Source: Medicago truncatula
Lineage: Eukaryota > Streptophyta > Magnoliopsida > Fabales > Fabaceae
Reading direction: 5' to 3'
NCBI RefSeq assembly: GCF_003473485.1
Contig: NC_053045.1
Location: 60,616,494-60,680,493 of the forward strand
Length of the DNA: 64,000 bases
This document shows positions 24,993-37,747 of this stretch, one piece after another. Position 1 is the first letter of the stretch, and every line of letters starts with the position of its first letter. Both the position numbers and the translations under genes were made by a program. The notes beneath the pieces were generated by a model. It was not told where the DNA came from. It ran no database searches and saw nothing but the letters and a program-made list of their open reading frames with translations.

Positions 24993-26090
24993 TGTTGAGG
25001 CAAAATCCCTAATTAATTTTAAAGATAATGAACCAATATTATTAAAGAATTAATGAACTTTGATTAATTCCTTGGTATTTAACTTGTGCTCTTGAGTGTT
25101 TTACTAAGACAGGAACAAGGTTTAAAACATACCAAGAATCAAGAAATCAAAGGACATTTGAATTCATGATCTAACACTGAGGTCAGAAAGTTAGATCAGA
25201 ATGTTGCTCAGAGATCAGAATGTTCAAGCAGAGATCAGAAGGTTGTTCTTATGCAAGCCAATAATCTCAAGAACATTGGTCGAAGTCATGCAAGGCACAT
25301 GTGACATGGATATATGTCCAGGGAAAGTACATTTGCATGGATCAATCAAGCAATAAAGGCATATACAAGAATTATGTCAAAAAGAATACTCAATGTTCAT
25401 TTAAGACTATGAACATTAATGTACTATGAATATTCCATAAGGGAATATCATCCTAAATATTAATATCATTGCTCTTCATTGTTGTTTCACTATTAGGATT
25501 TGATTACATCAAATGGTAGTCTTACAAATCATCCTAAGTGAAACAGAACATTCTGATGGTCAGAATGTTCAACTCTGCACATGCTTACTTTATGACAAGT
25601 ACAATAGGTGAAAAGCAAAAAGCAAAAGCAAAGCAAATCTGTCTTGTTCAACAAGAGATAAACACGCATGGGAGTTGATACAGTACAAGGACCACACAAT
25701 CCCTCAAAGCATGGGCATGAAGATGCAGAATCCACTTTATCTCTCCTGCACCAGTCCCTAGGCAAATTTGGGAAAGTAACTTTCTGATGTATGTGAAAAA
25801 GCCAATACTTTGGTTATTGCCTAGAAACTCATGAAAAGCACATGACACGCCCAGAACTTCATGTGTTCATTCATACATTATGAACCCATATGAAAATCAT
25901 CATGAACACAACAACATTCTGATGTTCATCAGTGATCAGAATGTTTGCCCAGAATTTCAAGTAAAAGGTTGTGGGACCCAGGACGTATGGCATAACACCA
26001 TTGGACACCATACAACGGCTATATGAGCCCAAAGACTCTATAAATAGATATAAAGGCCTTAGCAAAACTTGCACCATATGAAGTGCCAAC
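24993..26090 (+). mobile_element. Probable Copia-type LTR, fragment
   Basis: Starts TGTTGAGGCAAAATCCC and carries repeated AGATCAGAATGTT words (25190-25250, again at 25550 and 25930), a style I associate with legume Copia LTRs. A TATA-like CTATAAATAGAT lies at 26038. No matching second LTR, primer-binding site or coding region follows, and the right boundary is uncertain. Confidence 0.5.
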
Positions 26091-26328
26091 TATTCCCTCG
26101 TTCACCACCATTATCGCATTAATCCGGAATGCATCAGTCATGGCCGGTGGTCTGCACCACACATTTTTGTCGGTGGTCAAGTAAAAAAAAAGTGATAAAA
26201 CGCATTTTTTGACTACATTTATGGCCTTCCAACCGTTTTTGACCCACCCCTGCCTATTAATAGCCTTCCAAACCCCACAATTTCTCACACCATCCTCTAC
26301 CACCCTCTCCTCCTCTTCTTCCTTCTAC

Positions 26329-28377
26329 TGTAACACCCCGTTACCCAAAAGCAATTAAATAGCAATATACATTAGAGTAATTCCACAATGGGCATGCTAC
26401 ATGTCATTTCAAAAGTTCTTAAATAGAAAATAAAACTATTTAATCAATTCAACTTATTATATATGAAAACATAGCAACGGAATAGTTTTCAAAATCCATA
26501 ACTTCATGAACCTCCAACAATAGTCTATGGCATTAAAGGCCTTAACATAATTCAACATCATAGTTCAAAGACAACAAAAGGGCTCCACACCACAAGTTCC
26601 AAAATTTGATACATGGAAAGGAAAGCAACAATAATAAAAATGATAAATCCCATCCCACGTATCAGAGCCCTAGACACGACTTTGAGCCACCACCTACTAC
26701 TCAGGATCACCTGCAAGTTACCCATAGGAAGGGCAACATTTTCAAGCAGAAGGGGTGAGATTCACAACAATAATTATAGATATTAAATCATCAATTGAAT
26801 CTAACACCCTAATCAACAATACTTTATCTTGTAAACATATATATGTATAAGTCACAAGCAACAACAACATCAACAATACACCATGATCACAATTAATATA
26901 TATATATATAAATGCATATTCAACACCAACATCATCCATCAGATAATAACTGAAATCAACAACCAAGACTCATGCAAATGACATGACCACTGCTAAGACA
27001 CCATCTTAGACTTCTTAATGAAATGCAATATGCATGTGGTACCAAACAGGACCGAAGCCCTCACCGCTTTTGAATGGTTAAAGTATTCATCAGGACCGAA
27101 GCCCTCACCGCTGTTGAGCAACTAGTACTCCAGGACCGAAGCCCTCACCGCTGTTTTATGCATATGCAATGGACCTACTTGTGTATATCTACATACAACT
27201 GACCATGCAATGCAACTCCATGTGACTCAACTTAAACAACATGTATGATTCAATAATTAACATACATCTAAATCATCATCAGTGTTCATCAATCCAATCA
27301 ACCAAAATAATGTATAATTATATACAACCATGCTCAAATACAACAACCCCAACCACTACTAATCATGCAAGCAAGTCAGCACTCAGAAACTGTGCAACTC
27401 GCCTCGCGAGCACATCTGCTCGCCATGGCGAGTTCAAGGCGAACTCGAGGCGAGTGAAAATCAGGTGCTCTCGGGAAAAAATGCCATTTTCTCACTCAAA
27501 TCCAAATTCTAAGTTCCCTATTCATCTTTTTAACCTAAAACTTTTACCATTCATCATTAATATCATCTAGGTACCATAAACCATCCCCAAAACATCTTAT
27601 AACAATTTTTCAAAAATCACGTTTTAATCTGGGCTACTCGCCATGGCGAGTTGGACTGCTCGCGAGGCGAGCTATGAAGTTGCTCACTCGCCATGGCGAG
27701 CACAGCTACTCGCGAGGCGAGCGATGAACTTCTGTACGGGCAGAAAACTGGTTTTTCCCAAAAATCCCATTTTCCTTCCAATCACTCCCCAAATCAGTTT
27801 ACAGATACATAATTAAGTGTTCTATGCAACCAGAAACCAATTCTAACATCAAAAACAGGCTTACAACTTCAAAATCCTCATTCTATCATAAAACCCCAAA
27901 TTCCCAATTCCTCACCAAAACCTGTTAAATACAAAATCAGGATTTAATAACTACATTCTTGAAGTAAACCTCACCCTTACCTTAATTCAGAATGAAAAAT
28001 GCACAGCAATTGAATTCTCTGGGTTCTACTTGCTCTTCTCTCCCTTTCTCCCAACTTGACAGTTTTCACGTACAAAGCTTCTAACTTTTCTTTTCCTAAC
28101 TTCCCATTACTTAACTCCCTATATTTTCACTTAACTCCCCATTAACTTTAATAAATATTAAATAACTCCCCAAACTCCAAAATAATTATTATTTCATACT
28201 TATTCTAATTATTATTAAATAAACCATATGATAAAATAATACACCACATAAATCACCCAAAAACACACATATATATAAATATATGCATATACTCCACATA
28301 AATCACCAACCTCATATATATATATATATATATACTCCACATAATAAAATAATTAAATAAACAACTAGGGCGTTACA
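26329..28377. mobile_element. Solo LTR, about 2.05 kb
   Basis: Begins TGTAACACCCCG and ends GGGCGTTACA, so the ends are TG...CA with a short inverted repeat. A perfect 5-bp target duplication TCTAC flanks it (26324-26328 and 28378-28382). No internal coding region and no second LTR. It contains three copies of AGGACCGAAGCCCTCACCGC (27050-27160), palindromes CTCGCCATGGCGAG and CTCGCGAGGCGAG (27395-27725) and a (TA)n run near 28315. Ty3/Gypsy origin is likely from the terminus style but not proven. Confidence 0.85.
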
Positions 28378-28382
28378 TCTAC

Positions 28383-28899
28383 AACCATGGTTTTCCATCG
28401 TTGGCCTTTCATAGATAAGGGCCTTGTTAAAAACTTTCAGGGTTTGTATGAACGGTCAATTAGGATGAAACCACGCTGCAACGAAGCGCGGTTCATCTGA
28501 GGGTCATGTGGGTCAGTGTGGTTCTTAGCTTGGCCTGTCTGGGCGTAAGTTTGAGCACCCCCATCTCCCTCAGGGGCATTGTTCTCTTCTTCCCGCCCTC
28601 CTCTTACCTCCTCCTCCAGTTTTTCTCCAATAGGCAAACTACTGGTGTGTCCCATCACATACCAGTGGTTAGACTATTAGGAGATTAGAATTAGGCTCAT
28701 AGGAGATTAGAAATAGATTTAGGATCTTATGTAATAAGCTTAAAAAGCTTGAAAATTATTGTAATGTATTGTTCATATATTAATAAAATGAGTCGTTTTT
28801 ATGTTTGTGTCTTTTTATTTCTTATTTCTGTTTTTCATTTTATTTTACGAATTTTGAGATTAAAATTGTAAAACTTCTGGTAAAACATTATTCCGGATT
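28383..28899. other. Unassigned transcribed-looking sequence right of the solo LTR
   Basis: With the solo LTR removed, this joins 26090-26328, which has a TATA-like CTATTAATAG (26250) and a pyrimidine-rich leader, to an ATG at 28387 opening a 38-codon frame (MVFHRWPFIDKGLVKNFQG). A tail with AATAAAATGAG polyadenylation-like words follows near 28780. It could be a retroelement end or a decayed gene. I do not recognise it. Confidence 0.3.
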
Positions 28900-30057
28900 G
28901 ACTTAAATATGCAAACCGTCCCTGTAATTTGGGCTCATTTTGATTTTCGTCCCTGTAAAAAAAATAAAATTAATTACATCCCTGTAAATTTTTTTTTGTT
29001 TTAAAAATGTCCCTGGCCCCACTTCGCTAGTGATGTGGCAAAGTTTTGGGCCACGTGGTAGTTGCTGACTAGGCAACTTATGCCACGTGGCAGTCCACAT
29101 AATTAAAAAATTAAAATTATTTTAAAAAATTTGAAAAAAATTAGAAAATATTAAAATAATTTCAGGAAATTATTTTTATCATATAATTTTTTTTAAAATT
29201 ATAAAATCTGAAATTTATGAAAAAAAAAATGAAATGATTTTTTTAAAATATGAAGAAAAAAATATAATTTTCAAATTAAAATAAATTAAAGTCGAAAATT
29301 TAATTTTAACAGTTTTTTTTCGATTTTTTTAATGATTTTTGAATTTATTTTCATATTTTTTAATTTAAAAAAATAATTTTAATTATGTGGACTGCCACGT
29401 TAGCGCCACGTGGCATAAGTTGCCTAGTCAGCAACTGCCACGTGGCCCAAAACTTTGCCCCATCACCAGCGAAGTGGGGCCAGGGACATTTTTAAAACAA
29501 TTTTTTTTTTACAGGGATGTAATTAATAAACGAGTCCAAATTACTGGGACGGTTTGCATATTTAAGGTTTAAGGCTTAAATAATTTTTAAAGTTTTAATT
29601 TTTTTTTAAAAATTTAAAAATATAAAATAAAATAAAAAAATCTAATAAAAAATTTAAAATATAAAAAAATATTTTCAAAAATTATTTTTATCATATAATT
29701 TTCAATTTGTTTTTTTTTTTTTAATTATAAAATCTGAAATTTCTGAAAAAAATATGAAATGATTTTTTTAAAATATGAAGAAAAAAATATAATTTTCAAA
29801 TTAAAAAAAATTAAAGTCGAAAATTTAATTTTAACAAACTTTAAAAATAATTTTAATTTTTTAAATATGTGGACTGCCACGTGGCAGAAGTTGCACAGTC
29901 AGCAACTGCCACGTGGCAAAACCCATGCCACATCACCAGCGAAGTGGGGCAGGTACATTTTTTTAAAAAATTTACAGGGATGTAATTAATTTTTTTTTTT
30001 ACAGAGACGAAAATCAAAATGAGTCCAAATTACAGGGACAGTTTGCATATTTAAGCC
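28900..30057. mobile_element. Mutator-like non-autonomous element with a duplicated right half
   Basis: Left terminal repeat about 28900-29110 (GACTTAAATATGCAAACCG, CGTCCCTGTAA, TCCCTGGCCCCACTTCG, GCCACGTGG). Matching inverted right ends occur twice in the same orientation, at about 29385-29573 and 29869-30057. The AT-rich interior before each right end is also similar (TTATTTTTATCATATAATTT at 29171 and 29682), so roughly 0.5 kb is tandemly duplicated. Flanks TTCCGGATT (28891-28899) and TTCCGATTT (30058-30066) match at 7 of 9, an imperfect target duplication of the outer element. Non-coding; GCCACGTG blocks produce spurious ORFs. Confidence 0.85.
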
Positions 30058-30300
30058 TTCCGATTTTCAAATTCAGAAAATCTACAAAATTCTAACAATA
30101 CCATCCAAAAAATGAAATCCGAACCATTGGATACAATTGAAAAAAAATAGGACGCGAGAAAAGACGGTGTGTGGGGAAAATAATAGTCAATCTTTTTTTT
30201 TTTTAACGGAAAAATATGAAACCAAATCAAATACCCATCACACACTAGTTCGTGTGACGAGGGACTAATTCGGGGACAGTCAAAGGTATCAAAATCTGTT

Positions 30301-33300
30301 ATGGCTCCGAGAATCCTACTCTGCGGCGACGTTAACGGCCGTCTTAACCAGCTCTTCAAGCGCGTCTCATCGGTAACACTATCTCTCTCTCTAGGGTTTT
30401 GTTTTTGTTCATCAGTTAAATGCTCTGCACCACTGAATCCTTTCAATATAGGTGAACAAATCCGCGGGCCCATTCGACGCACTCTTATGCGTTGGCCAGT
30501 TCTTCCCTGACTCTCCGGACCTGCTTGATGACTTCACGGCATACATTGAAGGTGGTGGATCCCACATTCCCCTCCCTACTTACTTCATCGGCGATTACGG
30601 CGTCGCCGCCCCCAAATTTTTGTTGGCGGCTTCTAAGGACTCCGTCAACTGTGGTTTCAAGATGGATGGGTTAAGGGTTTGCGATAATTTGTTTTGGTTG
30701 AAAGGCAGTGGAAAATTCAACCTCTTCGGTATGCTTTTACTTCCTCTATTTTTAATTTCTATTTCAATATTAATATCCAAAATGAAAATATTTCTGCTAA
30801 TTAGCACTTGCAAAAGTTGCAGGATAAATTAATTTTGTTCATTTTTTTTGTATTCGTTGTTGATTGAGCTAGGCAGACTGTTTAGCAGAGCTTATAAAAG
30901 TAACTTATACATGTCCATAGTTTTTATTCTCATAACGAAAACAATTTATAGCTTATATGAAAATAGTTTATGCATAAGAACTTATATGATAAACGCTTAT
31001 GCTTCAAACGCTTAATTAAGCTGTTTATTTAAACAGGACCTGGCTATCTATGTGAGGATTAGGAAATGTATTTTCTTTGTCGATAATGCTTCTGATATCT
31101 GTAGTAGACATTAGTTTAGTAATTACTTAGCAATTACATCATTAAGGGATTAGTCTTGGTGATCACTATTGTATATGATTGGTAATGGATTGCTTCCTGG
31201 CTTGTTTATCAGCCGTGAAATACTTACTGGGAATTGAATTTGGTTCCTTATCTGTTGTACTTATGTGTAGGGTTATCTGTCACCTATTTATCTGGTAGGA
31301 AATCGTCAACTGGTCAGCAGTTTGGAACTTACAGTGAAGACGATGCTGATGCTTTGCGTGCGATAGCTGAGGAATCTGGAGTTGTTGATCTGTTCTTGAC
31401 ATATCCTTGTGTTGATGTGAATTAATTATTTATTATTCTCGGTCATTCTGTATCCCGGGCTTAATGCCACTAGCTTGTTTTCTACGACGGAGTCTGTTTT
31501 TTGATTTCCTTGATTCATTATTACTAACGAGTGGCCAAGTGGGGTCACAAATGGAGTAGCTGCTTCAGACATTCCTGCCGGATTCTCAGATTCTACAGGC
31601 AGCGATTCAACCATATCAGAGTTAGTGCAAGAGATTAAACCACGGTAATTGTTGGACAGATAACTTACAATCCTTTGTCTGATTATATACATCCCTCCTC
31701 TCAAAACACACAGAAAATGGATCAACTACATTTTCTTGCTGAATGTTTCACATGCAACCACAATAGTGATAAACAAATTGTGATTTTTCTATTTAACCAG
31801 CATAATTGTATGCATAATCCTGATTTCATAATATTTGTCGATTGTGCACTTTTAGCTTCGAAACGATAAGCTCTCAAGTTCCTTGTTTAATTGGTTGTAT
31901 TGTGTATTTCCTTATACTACCTCTGTCATAAATATAAGCTCCACAAAAAGAAAATTGTCCCTTTCTATAAGCCTATCTCTAAACGGCTAGATGCGTTAAT
32001 TATTTTTTAACAAAAATACCAAAAATTGTTTAAAGACTAAAAAAAATCATTAATTCAGTGGAAAATACGAGTCCCAATAATAGAAGGGCAATTAAAAAAA
32101 TCAATACACATTGTTGATAAATTTAGTGTAAGTAACAAGATTGGTTAAAAGAGACTTAAATTTAGGGGCAAATGGAGTGCTTGTTATATCTGGTATAGGT
32201 ACTTTATTTGCAACCCTTATAATTGGGAATGGCAATCTCACAAGTTAGTAAATAAATTAAAATTATTAAATTTGATGGGGGGTTTCATAAAGATCTTTCT
32301 TATAGGAGGTTAACTCATTCGCTAGATCAGGGTTAGTATCTTATTTTTCTAGAGGAATTTGTTAGGGAAATTGTGCCTTTTGTGGATGAGGCTTGGCTGT
32401 TGTTGTTATTGTTCTGGTTCTCTTTAGTCTTTGTGAAAGCTGTGTCTTTGATCATAACAGTTTATCCTTTTTTTTTTTGTAGTTATCATATTGCAGGTTC
32501 TAAAGGTATATACTATGCCCGTGAACCATATTCAAATGTTGATGCCGTGCACGTTACTCGTTTCATAGGGCTTGCGTCTGTTGGAAATAAAGATAAGCAG
32601 GTTCGGCTATTCTTCTTTAGCATACCAGTGTCTGTTATTCAGTACATTTGTTTTTCTTATGGAGAAAATAAACCTGCCTTTGTGTATCTCTCTCTGTAAG
32701 GCAAATGTTTTAATTGTAAAATTTTGGTAACTTTTGCATTTCAGAAATTTATTCATGCGATTTCTCCAACACCTGCATCTACCATGTCTTCAACCGAGAT
32801 TGCCATGAAAACCACCAATACCACCTTATCACCATACACATTTGCGGGGGGAAAAGCTTCTCCGAAGGATACGGTAAAGAGATCCAGTGACGGTATCTCT
32901 GATTCTCAACATTGGAGATATGATGTTCCACAAAAGCGACAGAAACATGAAGCTGGAGACAAGTTGTGTTTCAAATTTGTCTCTTCCGGCTCTTGTCAAT
33001 GGGGAGAGACATGTAATTTTCGACATGACACAGATGCAAGGGAGCACTGTCTGAGAGGTGTTTGTTTTGATTTTCTGAACAAGGGAAAATGTGAAAGGGG
33101 CCCAGACTGCCGCTTTAGACACAGCTTGCAGGATGAAGGTGATAAGTTTCCTTCTAGGAAGCCTGGATCAGAAAATACAAGGTCTAGCAGGTCTGTGTCT
33201 TGATTAATTATATTCTATAGTTAATTTACAGTCTGTTATTTATGGATACTTGATTTGTAAACATGTGGATTAAGTTAATACTCATGTGGTAACTAGTAAA

Positions 33301-34773
33301 TTTTTTGTTTTATTATTCCTCAGCGTATTTTATTTGATTTTTCCTTGTTTAGTTGAACTTCAAAGCTTTTTGCCCTTGACAAATTTTGCAATACAATTGC
33401 AGATCAAGAGACTGTTGGTTTTGCCTGTCAAGTCCCAGTGTGGAGTCGCATTTAATCATAAGCATTGGGGAAAATTCTTATCTAGCATTGGCTAAAGGAC
33501 CACTCGTTGAAGACCATGTGCTTATAGTACCAGTTGAGCACATGCCAAATACCTTATCTCTTTCTTCTGAATCTGACGTTGAGCTCTTAAAGTTGCAGAA
33601 CAGTCTCAAGAGATATTGCAAGAACCAAGAAAAGGAAGTCATTTTTTTTGAGTGGGCTTCCATACGTGGAACTCATGCCAATCTTCAGGTAAAAGAAGTT
33701 AATATTGCTAGTTGCATAGTAATTAAATTCTGGACTATTAAATGCACTTTGTTTATTGAATGAGCTGGCTTTCCTTTCTCTCGTCCCTACCTTTCATGTC
33801 CGTCCACTTTCCCCTTATATAATATGCTTAATTCCACATTCGATATTTAATCTGTTGGTCATTTTATTTGGTTAGCTATTTTCTGTTCTAACAATAGTGG
33901 CTTGAGTTGCTTTCCTCCCTCTCATTAACAGCTGTTGTTTTATATGATCAGCTGTTGTTTTATACTCTCTCTCATTAACATTCTACCCTTTTATGCAGGC
34001 CATTCCCATTCCATTTTCCAAAGCAGTTATGGTTGAAAAAGCATTCAATTTAGCTGCAGAGAAGTTGGGATTTAAATTTGAGGAAAAGAAATGTAAGCAT
34101 TGATCTTAAGACCTTGCTTTGTATTTTATTGCTTATGCAATCCTTGTCAGACTTGGATCCTTTTAAGTTCCCCGTAACCCTTGTTCCGCCTTAACCTCCT
34201 TGTTTTTCATTTCCTTGGTGCCAATATTTACTTACCAGTTATTTGGCTTGAAAAACAATCTTCAATTTATTTAGTCTGAGAAATACCTACTTTTTTTGTT
34301 TTTTGGGTTTATGTTGCATTCTTATGCTGTTTTTGATTGCAACTCAGTCGACAGCATTTCTGATGGAAGAAAGTTTTTGAAGACCCAAATTGATGGGAAT
34401 TCAAGCTTGTTCTATGCTGAAATCCCAGGAGGCACAATTCTGCTGCACCATGTTGAGGAGAAAGACACTTTTCCCGCCCAATTTGGACGCGAGGTAGCCT
34501 TTTAAAAGGAAAATACTCAGTGAACACAGAAACATCAATATATTTCTTAACTCTTATTTTTTCTGGAAAGTGATTAATTTGTTCTTTAAAAGATTACAAC
34601 TACTGTATTTATCAGCAAGATTTAAAACTTGAAAAATGAATCAGGTTCTGGCAGGGTTGCTTAATATGGCAGATAACGCCAATTGGAGGAATCACAAACA
34701 TAACAAAGATGAAGAGATGAAAATCGTTGAAGATTTCAAGGACCGATTTGAAGAATATGATCCAAACCGTTGA
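30301..34773 (+). CDS. CWF19-like protein (CwfJ family) with two CCCH zinc fingers
   Basis: 605-residue protein from ten exons: 30301-30372, 30452-30728, 31271-31400, 31525-31644, 32483-32600, 32745-33190, 33403-33688, 33999-34092, 34348-34493, 34645-34773; every phase joins. Residues 1-230 are the Mre11-like N-terminal domain of CWF19-type proteins (LLCGDVNGR, PFDALLCVGQFFP). CCCH fingers C-x8-C-x5-C-x3-H lie at about 314-333 and 346-365. CwfJ C-terminal domains 1 and 2 follow (HLIISIGENSYLALAKGPL, EDHVLIVPVEHMPN, EWASIRGTHANLQ; AQFGREVLAGLLNM). Yeast and human CWF19 relatives act on lariat introns after splicing (debranching complex); this plant form with CCCH fingers resembles Arabidopsis At5g56900. 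Intron 3 is an AT-AC U12-type intron. Intron 4 holds a Stowaway-like MITE. Confidence 0.95.
31401..31524 (+). other. U12-type AT-AC intron (minor spliceosome) in the CWF19-like gene
   Basis: The 5' splice site reads ATATCCTTGTG, the exact U12 consensus ATATCCTT. A U12 branch-point match TTCCTTGAT lies at 31506-31514, with the branch adenosine at 31513, 11 nt from the intron end, inside the allowed range. The intron ends TTAC. Joining ...TTCTTGAC to TAACGAGTGG gives DLFLTNEWPSGV, which keeps frame and reads as the family sequence; no GT-AG pair nearby does so. Length 124 nt. Confidence 0.93.
31917..32177. mobile_element. Degenerate Stowaway-like MITE in intron 4
   Basis: Left end CTACCTCTGTCATAAATATA after a TA; the complement of the right end reads CTCCATTTGCCCCTAAATTT. 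Both are diverged forms of the CTCCCTCCGTCCCTAAATAT terminus of plant Tc1/mariner MITEs. The right flank is TG rather than TA, so one target base has changed. Confidence 0.7.
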
Positions 34774-37747
34774 TTGTTCATACATTAAATTCTCAATTTA
34801 CAATGATGCCATGATGATTATGCTGACTCGTTCGCACAAGATTTCAAACTGAGAGGTGTTCATTTAATTTTTCAATAAACACTTTCTGTTTATTGGTTAT
34901 TTGAACCAGCTGATTTTACATGATTTAACCTCATGGATTGGTGCTTAGGATGCGACTTGGTAGTCCTACAGGATCTCATCACTTTTATCAGCTGTTCCTA
35001 CGGTGAGCTTCATTTTCCTTTCATATGGACTTCTTGAAGCTTGTGTCTCTAAGTCTGAATTGGCAACTTTTGTGAGACTATGTATGCACACTGTATAGAC
35101 AACTCAACCTTGGTATTGTCATTCTACATATTTTCCAGGCGGTGAATGGCCAAGCTTAAGTGGTTGTACCCTATCTCCTAGGTTTATGCATTGGTCAACA
35201 AGCAGCTGCCGCATTTATGTTTTGTAACTGTTGGATCTGCACCTGCTTTATGTAAGTTAAGATAATAGTTTCGAGAGGCAGGGAGGTTGAGGGTAAGAAT
35301 GAAGATCTGTTTCAACTTTCGCTCGGAATCATATCCTTTTATTCAATGTTCAGATAAAAGATTTGTACTTGCATTTGCCTAGAGTGAATTCCTATAATTT
35401 GTTCAGAAATGTATATTTTTCTCAATGGTCGGCTTCAACCTTTCTATGGAAAGTCAACTCTCGAGACTCTATTTGTTTTGATATTTATTTTCTTGTTCTT
35501 ATGATTTGATTCTTCATTTTCATTCTCGTGTTCTTCTGGCAGCATCTTATTATCTCAAATAAAGGTACTGTAGTCTTGACTAACCGTTCCTTGACACTGT
35601 TTGAAAGCAAATAATCTCAAGGGAAGGGCAAGAGAAAGTACGATTTTTAAGCATGTCTTTTACCCGCCAATCTATTTCAATGGATTGTTAATAGAAAAGT
35701 TTCAATTTTTGCTGTGCATATGACTTATATTAGAACGGCTTACAGATGTCAAGTCACATATACACCAACTTAACGCTAGCCAGTGGTCCTGCCCCTGAAG
35801 GATCTTATATGTATATATTGTGTGATGCTTTTTAATGACTTTGAGTCAAGAGACTCCTTGCTTAATCCAGGTTCTCTGCAGCCAGTAGATCTTGATTTTT
35901 TTATTTTTTAATTTAAAATACAGAGCTTGAATCTAGATTGTTCAATTAAGATCAAACGGTCCCTGATGTCCGTCTGTGTGACTGCGGGCTTTTGCTGACC
36001 GCAGGGAAACCAAGCCCCCACTTGCTAGAGGCGAGCTAGGGCAACTACCATTAGCTATGCCAAAGTAATAATACTACACACAGTGACGCAGGCCTCAGCA
36101 GCTCAGCAAACCCGTCGTGTTGAGACCAATTTTCCCCCCTTTTCACTACAATCCAAGTAGACAATCACGGAGAGATTTGTTGTTGTTGGGGGAACTGGTA
36201 GCCGTCAAATCTGCATTTGTCCATTCCCTTGTGACAGACCAGCTGAGCTATCTTTGTCGTTTTACCCTCGTGGACCCCTCCTTTTATCTTATCTGTCTTT
36301 TGTCTCTTTCTGTCTCCTGAAGCACTGGTAGTCAGTCTAGTAGACTAGTACTAGTGCAATGCTCTGGATTCTCGTGTTAATAATGCGTTGCGGAAGAGCT
36401 TTGTTACTTAAACACAATTAGATACTTTATATCCCCATCTTCACTTTTTTTAAATCTTATACAACTTGTGCTGATTACAAAATACAGAAAAACACTATTT
36501 TTTTTTTATCGATTTTGTATATCAACTTAAAATATCTATATGCAGAAATAGTTTTTCAATCTTGAGTTTGATGATTTAATGTTTCCAGGTGAGAGACTAA
36601 TAATTTAAATTTAATTATTTGGATAAAAACGAATGATAAAATAGAGATAGATGGAGAATCTTCATGCAATGGTTTTGTTGTTGCTAAAGGATAAAGAAAA
36701 ATCGCCAGTTTTGCTTTCAGTCCATTGTAAAGAAAGTCACGGGCACCACATTTTTCATTTGTATTTGCCAAAAAGCGATGGACTCTCTTCACCAACTCCC
36801 TTTTATTTTTTCCTCTGTCTCTTTTATTTGCTATTCATAAGCAGTTTTTATTCAAATCGTCATCCTTACAATAGACAGACGTGATTCATCATTATCAGTA
36901 TTAATGAACATTTTTTTAAAGGATAAGTATTAATAAGCATATTTTCAACAATATTAATGAAAGTATGAAATTCAAGGATTTGAAACCACTTTGTCAAAAA
37001 AAAAAACAAAGGATTTGAAACCACAGTTCTATAGGTATGACGATTTTATTTTTAACGAATACAAGGTTTGATAATGTTATTGCTAATAAACTAGATTCTA
37101 TTGTTGATAAATTTATTTTTTCAAGGGGATTTTATAGTTGATAATAAAGATCAATCAATATAAGTAAAATTTTGACATATTTTGTTACCATATTTTTTTC
37201 CCTTTAAGATATTATTTGTAATCATAGTGATTTATTCGAGAACGCCCTACAAAATCAAGGACGAATTTGGTTTACTCAATAAAAAAATATGTACAAGACT
37301 TGGTAGCCTCTCAGCCCCATTTAACTGCCTCTCTCAAATAAGAAAAAAAAATCTTTTGCTATTCACCAATTTTTAAATTTCTTTTGAGGTTCATTAGTGT
37401 GTCTGGACTGTAAATTCACGTGTTGTTCTCCTCTCTTTGTATCATCAATTTTAATCTCATTTAATGAATTACCTAACCTAAGTGAACAGAAGTTAAACTT
37501 TTACCTTTTCACACGGAAATTTCTAAACTCTGCCAATGACAAGACATATATGTTTTTGGCTCTTGTTCTTTACAACAAAAACAATCCTCCATAAACAGTA
37601 ATAGTATTCTCATTGTTTGTGTCTGTCTGTCACTAACTCACTATATGTGGACCATCTTCAGTTTAAGCTCATTTTGTTCTTTGCTTCTTCTGGTTACCAA
37701 CTTCAAAATCATTTGTTGAGGAGGTTTTCCTTGAAGATTGGAATGGG
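34774..37747. other. 3' flank of the CWF19-like gene and upstream region of ALE2
   Basis: Close to 3 kb with no recognised gene. The first part (to about 35600) is less AT-biased and could include 3' UTR or a non-coding transcript. 35930-36360 holds a GC-richer patch (GACTGCGGGCTTTTGCTGAC, AAACCAAGCCCCCACTTGC) of unknown nature. The last kilobase is the presumed ALE2 promoter. Confidence 0.45.

Noticed and set aside
27050-27160. Three spaced 20-bp repeats resembling a CRISPR array
   Set aside because: Plant nuclear LTR sequence, only three copies, unequal spacers and no cas genes.
28903-29989. Several ORFs sharing a WHKLPSQQLPRG/EVGPGTFLKQ peptide as a protein family
   Set aside because: They are translations of the terminal inverted repeats of one transposon family and occur on both strands.
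31401-31531. A GT-AG alternative (GT at 31409, AG at 31530-31531) for intron 3 of the CWF19-like gene
   Set aside because: It shifts the reading frame and loses the conserved LTNEWPSGV sequence, whereas the AT-AC boundaries keep both.
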